Shown piece by piece: positions 8,162 to 16,505 of a DNA stretch of 64,000 bases (position 1 is its first letter; the number at the start of each line of letters is the position of its first letter). Below the pieces are notes generated by a model, which was given only the letters and a program-made list of their open reading frames with translations, made no database searches and was not told the origin of the DNA. The position numbers and the translations under genes are program-made. The DNA is taken from positions 341,817-405,816 of the forward strand of contig NC_015944.1 of NCBI RefSeq assembly GCF_000223905.1. The letters run 5' to 3'. This DNA comes from Haloarcula hispanica ATCC 33960. Its GTDB lineage: Archaea; Halobacteriota; Halobacteria; Halobacteriales; Haloarculaceae.

Positions 8162-8941
8162 ATGCATCTGGCTGCTGCGCTGGGTCTGGGTTCCAGCGCT
8201 GCTGTCGCCTTTGTCGGGGCCGGTGGGAAGAAAACCGCGATGGGACAGTTGACCGCCGAAGGAACCGACGAGGGGTACGATGTGGGTTACACGACAACGA
8301 CAGCGATGCCACCGCCGCCTGACCTGCCGCTGACGCTCACTGGCCCGGACGAGTGGTGCGACGACCTCGACGAACACGAACCGCCAGTTGCCTTCGCTCG
8401 CGAGAGGGTAGCCGATCCGGCGCGAGTCGACTGGAAGGTTCGCGGATTCGACGCGAGTGTGGTGGAACAGCTATCCGAGGCTGGACTGTTCGACTGGCTG
8501 CTCGTCAAGGCTGACGGCGCACGCAAGCGCGAGTTCAAAGCGCCCGGTGCTAGGGAACCGGTCGTACCGAGGACAGCGAGCCACGTCGTTCCGGTCGCCT
8601 CAGTCGCCGCCGTCGGTGAAGTGCTGACGACGGACGTGGTCCACCGGCCGGAGCGGGTAGCGGACATCACAGGCCTCGATGTGGGCGACACCATTACGGT
8701 GGAGGCTGTCGGGACAGTGCTCACACATCCTGAGGGTGGGCTCCGAAACGCGCCAACCGAGGCGTCTGTGATACCGCTGGTCAACAAAGCGGATACCGAA
8801 TCACAGCGGCGTACCGCCAGAGACGTTCTCAGCCACGCACTGTCGCAGACAGGCCGGTGTTCTCGGGGCGTGATTACGTCGTTCGCGTCGGATATCTGTG
8901 AGGTCGTCGCTGCGACGGATGTGCAGGAGGACCAGCGGTGA
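8162..8941 (+). CDS. yqeC: YqeC-type accessory protein for selenium-dependent hydroxylases
   Basis: A 259-residue protein. Near the N-terminus (~residues 15-26) it shows VAFVGAGGKKTAMGQL, the phosphate-binding loop typical of YqeC. It continues with GYDVGYTTTTAM, a switch-like segment, then LLVKADGARKREFKAPGAREP (outline), the 'DGA' region, and VIPLVNKADTE near the C-terminus, resembling a nucleotide-base specificity motif. YqeC is one of the marker proteins of the Se-Mo hydroxylase trait; its exact reaction is not established. ATG 8162 was chosen since the open frame upstream lies over the divergent promoter. It is the first gene of a run with the MocA-like and RidA genes. Confidence 0.88.
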   Translation: MHLAAALGLGSSAAVAFVGAGGKKTAMGQLTAEGTDEGYDVGYTTTTAMPPPPDLPLTLTGPDEWCDDLDEHEPPVAFARERVADPARVDWKVRGFDASVVEQLSEAGLFDWLLVKADGARKREFKAPGAREPVVPRTASHVVPVASVAAVGEVLTTDVVHRPERVADITGLDVGDTITVEAVGTVLTHPEGGLRNAPTEASVIPLVNKADTESQRRTARDVLSHALSQTGRCSRGVITSFASDICEVVAATDVQEDQR

Positions 8942-8987
8942 CGAACGTCGGTGAACTACTCAGTATCGTTGTGAAACGAGGGCCACG

Positions 8988-9605
8988 ATGAGCGGGCAGC
9001 ACCGGACCGAAGTCGGTGGCGTCGTCCTCGCCGCTGGGCGGAGTTCACGGTACGAGCCGGGTAACAAACTACTGGCAACCATCGGCGGAAGGGCAGTCGT
9101 CCGACAGGTAGCCGAAACCGCATGTGAGTCACCGCTGTCGGACGTTGTCGCCGTCCTCGGATACGAGGGCGTGGCTGTCGCTGAGGCGCTAGAGGCGCTC
9201 TCAGTTTCGCTTCGTCATAACGACGATTACGCGGCCGGCCAGAGCGCGTCGGTTCGACATGGAGTCGACTATGCACAGGAATCCGGCTGGGACGCCGCCC
9301 TGTTCCTACTGGGCGATATGCCCTTCGTCCGGGCCGAAACTATCGAGGTGCTTATCGAAGCGTACCGTACAGGGACGGCAACCGTCGTCGTTCCCGAACA
9401 CGAGGGGACGCGGGGCAACCCCGTGCTATTCGACGGCTACCACTTCGATGCGCTCGCCTCAGTCTCCGGCGACCGCGGCGGTCGGGATATCATCGAGACC
9501 ACCGAGCGGACAGCGTTCATCGAGGTTGAGGACCCCGGCATCCACTGGGATATCGATACCGATGCTGACCTCGCCGAGTTCGCGGACCGCCGCGACAGCC
9601 TGTAA
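8988..9605 (+). CDS. MocA-like molybdenum cofactor cytidylyltransferase
   Basis: This 205-residue nucleotidyltransferase has the NTP-binding signature GVVLAAGRSSRYEPGNKLLA at residues ~11-30. Other motifs are AAGQSASVRHGV (~85), the metal-binding LGDMPFV (~105), and GNPVLFDGYHF (~140), all diagnostic of the MobA/MocA group. MocA converts molybdopterin to its cytosine dinucleotide form, the cofactor of xanthine dehydrogenase-type enzymes, which fits the neighbouring hydroxylase. It lies 46 bp after yqeC on the same strand. MobA-type guanylyl transfer is less likely given the context. Confidence 0.88.
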   Translation: MSGQHRTEVGGVVLAAGRSSRYEPGNKLLATIGGRAVVRQVAETACESPLSDVVAVLGYEGVAVAEALEALSVSLRHNDDYAAGQSASVRHGVDYAQESGWDAALFLLGDMPFVRAETIEVLIEAYRTGTATVVVPEHEGTRGNPVLFDGYHFDALASVSGDRGGRDIIETTERTAFIEVEDPGIHWDIDTDADLAEFADRRDSL

Positions 9606-9637
9606 ATTTAAGACACTGATGGTGGAAGACTCGACTG

Positions 9638-10018
9638 ATGAAACGGACCATCAGCACGGCCGATGCACCCGATGCGGTCGGCGCGTACAGCCAGGCGACG
9701 ACAAACGGCTCGCTCGTGTTCACCGCGGGCCAGATTCCGATGACGCCAGACGGCGACCTGCTGGACGACGAACCGATAGCGACGCAGGCGGAACAGGCGC
9801 TATCGAACGTCGAAGCGGTGATAGCTTCGGAGGGACTGGAGATGAGCGACGTGTTGAAAGTGACCGTCTATCTGGACGACATCGACGATTTCGAGTCGAT
9901 GAACGACACGTACGCCGGCTTTTTCGACGACGAGCCGCCGGCCCGGAGCGCGGTCGAGGTCGCAAGCCTGCCAAAGGACGTGGGAGTCGAAATCGAAGCA
10001 ATCGCGACGAGCGAGTAA
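9638..10018 (+). CDS. ridA: RidA family enamine/imine deaminase
   Basis: This 126-residue protein of the YjgF/RidA family starts with APDAVGAYSQATTNGSLVFT (residues ~9-28), with the usual GPYSQA region. LSNVEAVIASEGLEMSDVLK then VTVYLDDIDDFESMN lead to the PPARSAVEVASLPKD motif containing the conserved Arg. RidA proteins hydrolyse reactive enamines. It sits 32 bp after the MocA-like gene and converges with the purine-type amidohydrolase, consistent with a detoxifying or accessory role in purine catabolism. Confidence 0.9.
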   Translation: MKRTISTADAPDAVGAYSQATTNGSLVFTAGQIPMTPDGDLLDDEPIATQAEQALSNVEAVIASEGLEMSDVLKVTVYLDDIDDFESMNDTYAGFFDDEPPARSAVEVASLPKDVGVEIEAIATSE

Positions 10019-10037
10019 GGGCACCGCCAAGGGCCAC

Positions 10038-11372
10038 TCAGGGCTTCTGTTCCTGTGCGGACTTGCGTTCGTCTTCGAGGTCCATCTCAAGCCCCATAGT
10101 CGAGGCCTCTTCACGCACGGCGTCGGCGTCGATGGTGGTTACCTCGCCGTGTTCCATAAGCACGTTCCCGTCGACCATCGTGAAGCGGACGTCGTCGCCG
10201 TGGGCCGCAAACACTAGATGGGAGAGCACGTCGTGCAGCGGCGTCGCCCGCGTAAGGTCCGTATCCAGACCGACGATGTCGGCGCGCCACCCCTCCCGAA
10301 TCGCGCCGAGTTCGTCGAAGCCGGCGGCTTTCGCGCCGTTGCGCGTCGCCATCTCGAAGATCTCGGCCGCGGGCGTCACTGTCGGGTCTAGCTGATCGAC
10401 CTTCTGGAGGAGACTCGCCTGTCGCATCTCGGTGAACGCGTCGAGCGTGTTGTTACAGGGCGGTCCGTCGTTGCCGATGGCGACGTTGATACCGCGGTCA
10501 CGGTAGTCCCAGATCGGCGCGATGCCGCTGGCGAGTTTCATGTTCGAGGACGGGCAGTGGGTGACGTGCGTCCCCGTTTCTGCGAGGACTTCGCGCTCGC
10601 TCTCGTCGGTCCAGACGCAGTGCGCAAGGACGACGTCCTCACCGGTGAGACCCACCTCGTCGAGCCAGTGGATGTTGCGCATCCCGGTATCCTCTTTGAC
10701 CGTCTCGATTTCGCTCTGGTTCTCACTGGCGTGGGTGTGGATGCGGACGCCGTCGTATTTGTCCACGAGTTCGCGCACTCCCCGGAGACAGGCCTCGCTA
10801 CAGGAGACGGCGAATCGCGGGGTGACAGCGTACCGAATCCGGTCGTTGTAGGCACCGTGATACTGCTGAATGAGCCGCTCGGACTCCTCCAGTGCGGCCT
10901 GCGTATCCTCCAGCAGCCCATCCGGCGAGCGCTGGTCCATCAGCACCTTGCCGAGCACGCCACGGATACCGATCTCGCCCGCCGCTTCGAAGGCGCGGTC
11001 CGCGTGGGCGACCGAGAGGTGGTCGATACAGGTCGTAGTCCCGCTTTCGATCATCTCCAGATAGCCCAGTTTCGCCGCGACTTCCATCTCCTCGGCGGTC
11101 AAGGAGGCCTCCATCGGCAGAATGTAGTCGAATAGCCAGTCGAGCAGTTCCGTGTCGTCGGCGATGCCACGGCCAAGGCTCTGTACGGAGTGGATGTGGC
11201 CGCCGACGAGTCCCGGCAACAGCACGTCGTAGGACTGGTGTTCGTGGTCGGCGTACTGCGATTCGAGTTCGGCACGTGAACCCACAGCCTCGATACGGTC
11301 CCCGGAGACGACGACCGCCCCGTCCTGCAGGACGGTCTCAGAATCCGCAACGACAGTCCCAGTGAGTAGCAT
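10038..11372 (-). CDS. Purine-type amidohydrolase/deaminase (guanine deaminase or SsnA-like)
   Basis: The 444-residue amidohydrolase has metal ligands visible as HIHS (~residue 60), THASEN (~218), LAHCVW (~250) and GNDGPPCNNTLDAF (~305, catalytic Asp), plus a conserved CPSSNMKLASG loop. These place it among ATZ/TRZ-type deaminases that act on guanine, adenosine derivatives or related rings. SsnA-type amidohydrolases are frequent in selenium-dependent hydroxylase loci, and a guanine deaminase would supply xanthine to the neighbouring hydroxylase. Position alone supports that; the substrate is not determined. The C-terminal ~35 residues are charged and not part of the barrel. Confidence 0.85.
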   Translation of the reverse strand: MLLTGTVVADSETVLQDGAVVVSGDRIEAVGSRAELESQYADHEHQSYDVLLPGLVGGHIHSVQSLGRGIADDTELLDWLFDYILPMEASLTAEEMEVAAKLGYLEMIESGTTTCIDHLSVAHADRAFEAAGEIGIRGVLGKVLMDQRSPDGLLEDTQAALEESERLIQQYHGAYNDRIRYAVTPRFAVSCSEACLRGVRELVDKYDGVRIHTHASENQSEIETVKEDTGMRNIHWLDEVGLTGEDVVLAHCVWTDESEREVLAETGTHVTHCPSSNMKLASGIAPIWDYRDRGINVAIGNDGPPCNNTLDAFTEMRQASLLQKVDQLDPTVTPAAEIFEMATRNGAKAAGFDELGAIREGWRADIVGLDTDLTRATPLHDVLSHLVFAAHGDDVRFTMVDGNVLMEHGEVTTIDADAVREEASTMGLEMDLEDERKSAQEQKP

Positions 11373-11491
11373 ACGTCCTGCAAGAGGGTCTCTACATAAA
11401 GAAGGTCCTCATATCGGGACGACCGCCGAGTGCAGACAACCCGGCCACAGACGTGTGGCACTCCGTGTGTCGCGTGTGCTTCGCAGTGGCC

Positions 11492-11689
11492 TCATCTTTC
11501 CGAGCCGTTCCGTGTCCGTTTTTGACGGGTGATGTATCTAGTGAGTCTGGTTTGGGTACGAAACGAATCCACGCTGGCAAGTCGCTGAACGAGACGAGTG
11601 TTTGTCTCGTACTGCTCAGTAAACAGTTCGGGGTACTCCGACAGTAGCCTGTCGCCGATGTCGATTATCTCCTGGGGGTCGGCCTGCAT
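11492..11689 (-). CDS. Divergent ribosomal protein S17e paralogue
   Basis: This 65-residue protein matches archaeal S17e along nearly its full length. It shows IGDRLLSEYPELFTEQYETN, where the family reads 'tgn.Ll.eYPdaFt.DFe.N', then VQRLASVDSFRTQTRLTRYI, where S17e reads 'lt.iesK.vRNriAGYiTRk', and it ends in a basic stretch. The invariant 'SKxxRN' loop is changed to SFRTQT. It lacks the first ~8 residues of normal S17e (MAIKPxYVKK) and replaces them with MQADPQEI. The gene stands alone, not in a ribosomal operon. It could be a duplicated subunit or a protein with a new RNA-binding role. Confidence 0.72.
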   Translation of the reverse strand: MQADPQEIIDIGDRLLSEYPELFTEQYETNTRLVQRLASVDSFRTQTRLTRYITRQKRTRNGSER

Positions 11690-11835
11690 GGGTGTGAGAA
11701 TCGCGGAGTGTGGCTGTTAACTGCTTTGCTCACAGAAATACCACGTTTGGCTCGTACTGTTGGCTGTCCCTCTTGCGAGAGATTTGTGACTCCCCGGGGG
11801 TGGCGAAATACGCCACAGACGAACAGCCGACAGTG

Positions 11836-12684
11836 TCAGTTATCCATCGATGGCTTTGGTGGCGTGTGTCGCTTGTGGCGCGTACTGGCACACCACTGAA
11901 CCGTACGCTCAACGACAGATTCGCTGACACCGACCTTGTCAGCCACCGCCGACACGGAACAGCCTCTATCAATCGCGAAGTGGAGGACGCTGTCGAGGTC
12001 TCGCTGGTCGATACCCAGTTCCGCCGCATCAGTTGCCCCAGTGTGCTCCATTGGATGGGGTGACTGGTCGAGGAGGTCCGATGGAACCGCAAGTGCAGCA
12101 GCCAGGGCCTCGATCTCAGTTCTATAGAGGTCGCCAAACAGCGACAGGTCCACGCCGTTCTCGCCGTGTTTCGCAACGGAGCCCAGCAGTCGGTCAGTCC
12201 GGGAGACAGTCCCTACAACGAGTTCGTTCCTGGTGTTTGCGACGTAGTACTTACACGCCATCCGGAAGCGTTCGCCAGCGTTTTGCATCGCCACGAGGTC
12301 GTCGGTCGGCCCCCCGGTCTCACCGACAACTCGCTGGAACGCCGTCAGCACTGGCTGCAGATTGAGCCGGTGACAGTCGATGTCAAGCAGCGACGCGACG
12401 GTTTCAGCCGTCCGAGCAGGCCCCTCGTCGCTTAGCTGTACCGGCATCACCAGTCCAGTCACGTAGTCGGCCCCGATGCCGTCGACAGCCAGCGCCGCCG
12501 CAACTGTCGATTCGATGCTGCCGTCGAGCGGAACGACCAGTCCGTTAGCCTCCGCCTCCGTGATCTTGTTCTCCAGGAACACCGGAAGGATTCCCTGTAT
12601 CCGTCTGGTCGCTGCCTTCGACGTCGCCAATCCGTGGTCCTCACGCGGGAGTGTGAGCGTGTGAGGGTGCGTCGCTTTACTCAC
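11836..12684 (-). CDS. NAD synthetase-like protein with altered PP-loop
   Basis: A 282-residue protein of the NAD synthetase/ATP-pyrophosphatase type. The strand-loop-helix at residues ~49-66 reads LVVPLDGSIESTVAAALAV where active NadE has 'SGGIDS'. GADYVTGLVMPVQL then follows as in NadE. The middle (MACKYYVANTRNELVVGT.SRTDRLLG) matches the NadE 'yalANt..llV.GT.nrdE' region, and DLSLFGDLYRTEIEALA matches 'd..PigdLyKteV'. The C-terminal 55 residues contain an extra helix-turn-helix (SVSAVADKVGVSESVVER). Loss of the Ser-Gly-Gly motif suggests weak or changed catalysis. It is likely a paralogue of the housekeeping nadE. Confidence 0.78.
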   Translation of the reverse strand: MSKATHPHTLTLPREDHGLATSKAATRRIQGILPVFLENKITEAEANGLVVPLDGSIESTVAAALAVDGIGADYVTGLVMPVQLSDEGPARTAETVASLLDIDCHRLNLQPVLTAFQRVVGETGGPTDDLVAMQNAGERFRMACKYYVANTRNELVVGTVSRTDRLLGSVAKHGENGVDLSLFGDLYRTEIEALAAALAVPSDLLDQSPHPMEHTGATDAAELGIDQRDLDSVLHFAIDRGCSVSAVADKVGVSESVVERTVQWCASTRHKRHTPPKPSMDN

Positions 12685-13092
12685 GGACTTTCTCCTCCCC
12701 CGCTACCCAAGGCACGCTCGGAGATACGACTACCGAACGCGTGCATCCAACCAGCCTAATCATACTACAACGTAGGCCACTGGTGTCGTATAACTGTTGT
12801 CGACAAACGTCATGAGTGTCTTCGGTAGCCTCGATACACCTTATACATTACCTATGGTTATACAAAACTGTATACGGGTATCTGACCAATATCACAATAT
12901 TCTTGTGACTATAATCGGATGTGCGCTTCACTATATCCAGTATATCGTTTTATCTTTAACCCTTTGCTGAGTGGGAAACGGGCGCTTTCAGAGCAATTGT
13001 ACTCCCCGCTCATCCCGGCCCCGCCAAACCGTGTTCTGAAAGGCAGACCGCGTACACCAGCAATAAGCCAAGACGGTTGGCATCGTGATTCA
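12685..13092 (+). other. Intergenic region without a gene
   Basis: About 400 bp, clearly AT-richer than the flanks, especially 12830-12960. I see no credible coding frame or RNA. It should hold the promoter of the NAD synthetase-like gene (reading leftward) and the 3' end of the gene at 13093. Confidence 0.5.
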
Positions 13093-13917
13093 TCAGGTCG
13101 TGGGTTTGGTCGTTCCCACGGCCTGCTCGGCGACGACAAGTTCCCGGTTGACGATCCGGTCGACGATTGTACTGCTGTCTAGCTGGTCCGAGACGACATC
13201 GCCGTCTGCAGCGTAGCGTCTGACTGTGTACGCATCCATCGCGTTCCGGTTCTCGGTGACAGCTTCGACGACTTCGATTCGCTCATCAGTCACGGTGTTG
13301 CGATACGTGACGCCGGGGACAAAACTGACAGTCGGGACATCAGTCGGCCAGTCCCAGGAGAACTGCTTGTGATACTGATCGAACTGCCACACGAGACGGT
13401 CGGCAGGGGCCTCTGTGTCGAGAGTATCGTTAGCCGCCGCCTGCAATGTCCGGTCCCAGTAGTCTATCACACAGGCTTTGAGATCTGCCTGAAGCTGTCC
13501 CTCAATCATCTTCTGTTCGATTGGATACTGCAGTTCGATAGCGACGATGGCCCAGCTGTCGAGATGCGTAAGACACCGCTGGCACTCCATCTCAAATACG
13601 GAGCAACCAAGCGGCCGCTCGACCGTGAAGTGGACGAGTTCGTTCCCGCAGTTCGGACACCACAGGAACAACACGTCGTCGTGGCTACCAGTCAGTTCTG
13701 CCAGCACAGTCATATCGTCGAACGGCTTATCGATGTCGGCGTCCTGTGACTGCACGGACTCGCCAGTCACGGTATCGGAGGCGTCGTCCGCGTACTTCGC
13801 GATTTTACGGTCTTTTAGCAGTGTTTTGACGACCGAATCGTACGATGAGTGTGACTCCGCAGCCCGTATTTCCCTTAATTTATTTTTCGTCCAATTTTTG
13901 ACCCGTATATTTGCCAT
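13093..13917 (-). CDS. Haloarchaeal hypothetical protein with zinc ribbon
   Basis: This 274-residue acidic protein begins MANIRVKNWTKNKLREI and continues SHSSYDSVVKTLLKDRK, a helical start shared by several haloarchaeal families and reminiscent of ribbon-helix-helix or antitoxin N-termini. A zinc-ribbon pair is visible at residues ~86-120: CPNCGN and, 30 residues later, CQRC. The second half is strand-rich with many aromatics (WDRTLQAAA, FSWDWPTDVPT) and no catalytic motif I recognise. It stands alone with AT-rich flanks on both sides. Function unknown; a nucleic-acid-binding regulator is plausible. Confidence 0.7.
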   Translation of the reverse strand: MANIRVKNWTKNKLREIRAAESHSSYDSVVKTLLKDRKIAKYADDASDTVTGESVQSQDADIDKPFDDMTVLAELTGSHDDVLFLWCPNCGNELVHFTVERPLGCSVFEMECQRCLTHLDSWAIVAIELQYPIEQKMIEGQLQADLKACVIDYWDRTLQAAANDTLDTEAPADRLVWQFDQYHKQFSWDWPTDVPTVSFVPGVTYRNTVTDERIEVVEAVTENRNAMDAYTVRRYAADGDVVSDQLDSSTIVDRIVNRELVVAEQAVGTTKPTT

Positions 13918-14070
13918 CTGGTTTGAAAAAGCCGCCTTTGTTAATAGTACTTCTGTATTATTGTCCTAAAAGTGAAATTACACCTAGATGGATATGCCAT
14001 TCTCAGACACCAGAGGCCTGCAGCTAAGGGTATCGGCGTCAGTGACGAAAACACTCCAGTTCGGTCGCTA

Positions 14071-15861
14071 TCAGTCGGCCGAGGCCTCTTTCTCGTTCGC
14101 AACAGTCCACTGGGTCGGGTCGATCTCGCGTCCGTCGAACGCCGTGTATTCCGGGTACGCAGTAAACACCAGATACTCCGTTCCCTGCTGCAGGTACTCG
14201 GTGAGGGTGTGGAGGTTGTCGTCGTCGAGCCCGCCCAGGCCGTCGACGAGCAGAAGTGGCACAGCGTCGCCGACATCGAACGACTGCCGACCGGCCAGCG
14301 CTGCCACAAAGCCGATGAGTTCGAGTTCCCCCTCGCTGAGGGCATCTAAGCTCGCTTCCTGGCCGTCGCGGGCGACCACAATATCGAAGTCAGCGGTGAG
14401 TCGAGCCGTTTCGAACCCTGTCCCGAATCGGGAGAGGATATCCTTCATCGCGGTGTCGAACGCTTCCCGTGTCTCACGCTTGATTCGGTCTTTCCGGTTT
14501 CGAAGTTCCGCGAGGTCGTCACGGACGGTTTCGAGGTCGGTTTCGAGCGTGTCGACACGGGCCGCCCTCGTTTCGAGTTGCGCCAGTTCGTCGGCGGTGT
14601 CTTCGAGTTCGGCCTCGCGGTACTTGATCTCACTTTCGACGTCCGAAAGCTCCGCCACGGCCGCATCAACGTGGTCCGAAAGCTGCTCCACGTCCGACTG
14701 AGCCTGTTCGAGCCTGTTTCTGGCTGCGTCGAGGCTCTGTTTCCGGTCGGCCAGCGTCGCCTCTAGCTCAGCGATGTCTTCCTCTAGATCGGCCTTTCGA
14801 CGGCGGGCCTGGCTGATCTCCTCGCGCTGTGTTTCCAGTTCCTCGACAGTATCTCGGTAGGTCTCTTTCTGGGCCCGGAGCGCCGTGAGTTCGTTTCCGA
14901 GCGCGTCCAGTTGGTCAGCCAAGTCCGCCCGTGTCGTCTCACTGCCGCACGTCCAACAGGCGACGGTGTCACCGTCGATATCGCGCTCCACCTCGGTAAG
15001 CAGGTCAAGCCGGTCCTCGCTGAGTACCATCTCAGTGGCCGAGTACACGGACTGGAGTACCTCGGCGTCTCGCTCCACTTGCGAGAGGCTCTCGCGCGCC
15101 TCCGAGAGTTTGTCCGCGACGTCATTGTACTCCGGTATTTCGAGAGCGTCGAGAGCGTCCTGGCGCTCCGAGAGACGCTGTTCCGTCCGCTCGATACTTT
15201 GTTCGAGTCGTTCGACGCGGTTTTTCGCCTGGTTCTGTTCAGTCCGAGCTTGGCTGAGTTGGCGGCGGACCGACTCCGGACTGTCGTCGCTTCCTGCCTC
15301 ACTGTCGATCGTCTCGCGTTTGGCCCGCAGGTCTTCGATCTCGTTTTCCAGCCGTGTCACTTTCTCTTGCACGCTGGGGAGCCGCTTTTTGGCCTCGCGT
15401 GCCTGCGTGAGTTCCGTTTCGATCTGTTCGCGTTCCCGTTGTAACGTCTCGATCTGCGAGTCGATGTTCTGGAAGTCCAGCGGCCGTAACAGCACGTCCT
15501 CGAGGTTTTCTCCTGTCCGGACAGCGCGACGGACTTCGTTACGCTCGTCCAGACACGCGAACAGTTCAGCGCGGATCACGTCGTACTCGTCGCTGAGGTA
15601 CGGCTCGCCGTGCCGGACTACGGTACCGTTCTCTCGGGTAAGCGTCACGTCGTAGACACCGGTTGGCGTTTCGAGGTGCACCGCACCGCTGTCTGCGCCT
15701 TCGGTCAGTTCAGTGGAGGTGCCAAGGGCCGTCTTGACAGATTCGATGAAGCTCGATTTCCCTTGCCAGTTCGAGCCACGGACGACGTTCACTCCCGGCT
15801 CTACTGTCGCCGATCCGTCAAGTATACCCGCGATTCGTTCGATTTCGATGTTCCAGGTCAT
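14071..15861 (-). CDS. Archaea-specific SMC-related ATPase, partner of RdfA
   Basis: This 596-residue SMC/Rad50-like protein has a Walker A variant at residues ~29-36 (GSNWQGKSS). Two long coiled coils of heptad Glu/Arg/Leu repeats fill residues ~140-270 and ~310-480. Between them sits a zinc-hook-like CWTC (~residue 303). The C-terminal half of the ATPase follows, with LSEGELELIGFVAALAG (signature motif) and VPLLLVDGLGGLDDDN (Walker B). It is shorter than SMC or Rad50. The ATG overlaps the rdfA stop as ATGA at 15858-15861, so the two are translationally coupled. In Haloferax the RdfA neighbourhood has the same pairing. A role in chromosome or cell-shape control is inferred. Confidence 0.85.
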   Translation of the reverse strand: MTWNIEIERIAGILDGSATVEPGVNVVRGSNWQGKSSFIESVKTALGTSTELTEGADSGAVHLETPTGVYDVTLTRENGTVVRHGEPYLSDEYDVIRAELFACLDERNEVRRAVRTGENLEDVLLRPLDFQNIDSQIETLQREREQIETELTQAREAKKRLPSVQEKVTRLENEIEDLRAKRETIDSEAGSDDSPESVRRQLSQARTEQNQAKNRVERLEQSIERTEQRLSERQDALDALEIPEYNDVADKLSEARESLSQVERDAEVLQSVYSATEMVLSEDRLDLLTEVERDIDGDTVACWTCGSETTRADLADQLDALGNELTALRAQKETYRDTVEELETQREEISQARRRKADLEEDIAELEATLADRKQSLDAARNRLEQAQSDVEQLSDHVDAAVAELSDVESEIKYREAELEDTADELAQLETRAARVDTLETDLETVRDDLAELRNRKDRIKRETREAFDTAMKDILSRFGTGFETARLTADFDIVVARDGQEASLDALSEGELELIGFVAALAGRQSFDVGDAVPLLLVDGLGGLDDDNLHTLTEYLQQGTEYLVFTAYPEYTAFDGREIDPTQWTVANEKEASAD

Positions 15862-16505
15862 GAATCGTGTGTTGACAAGTTCGCGCTCCGGTGTTGCTTG
15901 CAGACGTACCCACGTTCGAGTGCAACATCGAACGGAACACGGGTCGGACAGTCCGGGCATCCGAGTTGTATCTGGGCCTCTATCTCCGCGGTGTCACCGC
16001 CCTCGATATCACCCTTTTTCGCGAGCGAGGACAGTGCCGTTTCGGCCTTCCGTTCGACGACCGTTTTGGCCGTTGCCACGCTCTCCTGCTCCCAGTTAGT
16101 TGTCGCCTTCCTGGGCTCTTTTTCACCGTCTAAACAGTCGTTGAGGTGCGTTCGCATCGTTCCCCACGACACCATATCGTCGTGAAGCGACGCTCCCGGG
16201 ATACCCGTAGCTTGCAGTCGCTCGATGAGTTCGTCCCGTCGCAAGTCGTCGTCACCACGCAACGTGTCGTAATCGCTGTCTACACGCGTGTCAAGGGTTT
16301 CACGCCCGTGTTCGGTATAGACTTGTTTAAGCAGCCGTTTGTTGAACCACGCTGTCAGCGACCGATACCCCATTTCGGTTCGGTCATCAGCGCCCGTCCA
16401 GCGTGCGAGCAGGCCATCATCAAGGGTGTCGTAGACTGGGTCTGTTGATGCCAACCCGTACTTGTCGATAACCGCGTCTACTTTGCAACCGGAGTTAACA
16501 GCCAT
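15858..16505 (-). CDS. rdfA: Rod-determining factor RdfA homologue
   Basis: This 215-residue protein starts NSGCKVDAVIDKYGLAS and continues LLARWTG and GYRSLTAWFNKRLLKQVY, the conserved N-terminal segments of haloarchaeal RdfA. The C-terminal region has a treble-clef-like Cys set (LGCPDCPTRVPF then GYVCKQH). RdfA is required for rod-shaped cells in Haloferax volcanii. Coupling to the SMC-like ATPase by an ATGA overlap indicates a shared complex or pathway. Cysteines and acidic helices suggest a metal-stabilised adaptor and not an enzyme. Confidence 0.82.
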   Translation of the reverse strand: MAVNSGCKVDAVIDKYGLASTDPVYDTLDDGLLARWTGADDRTEMGYRSLTAWFNKRLLKQVYTEHGRETLDTRVDSDYDTLRGDDDLRRDELIERLQATGIPGASLHDDMVSWGTMRTHLNDCLDGEKEPRKATTNWEQESVATAKTVVERKAETALSSLAKKGDIEGGDTAEIEAQIQLGCPDCPTRVPFDVALERGYVCKQHRSANLSTHDS

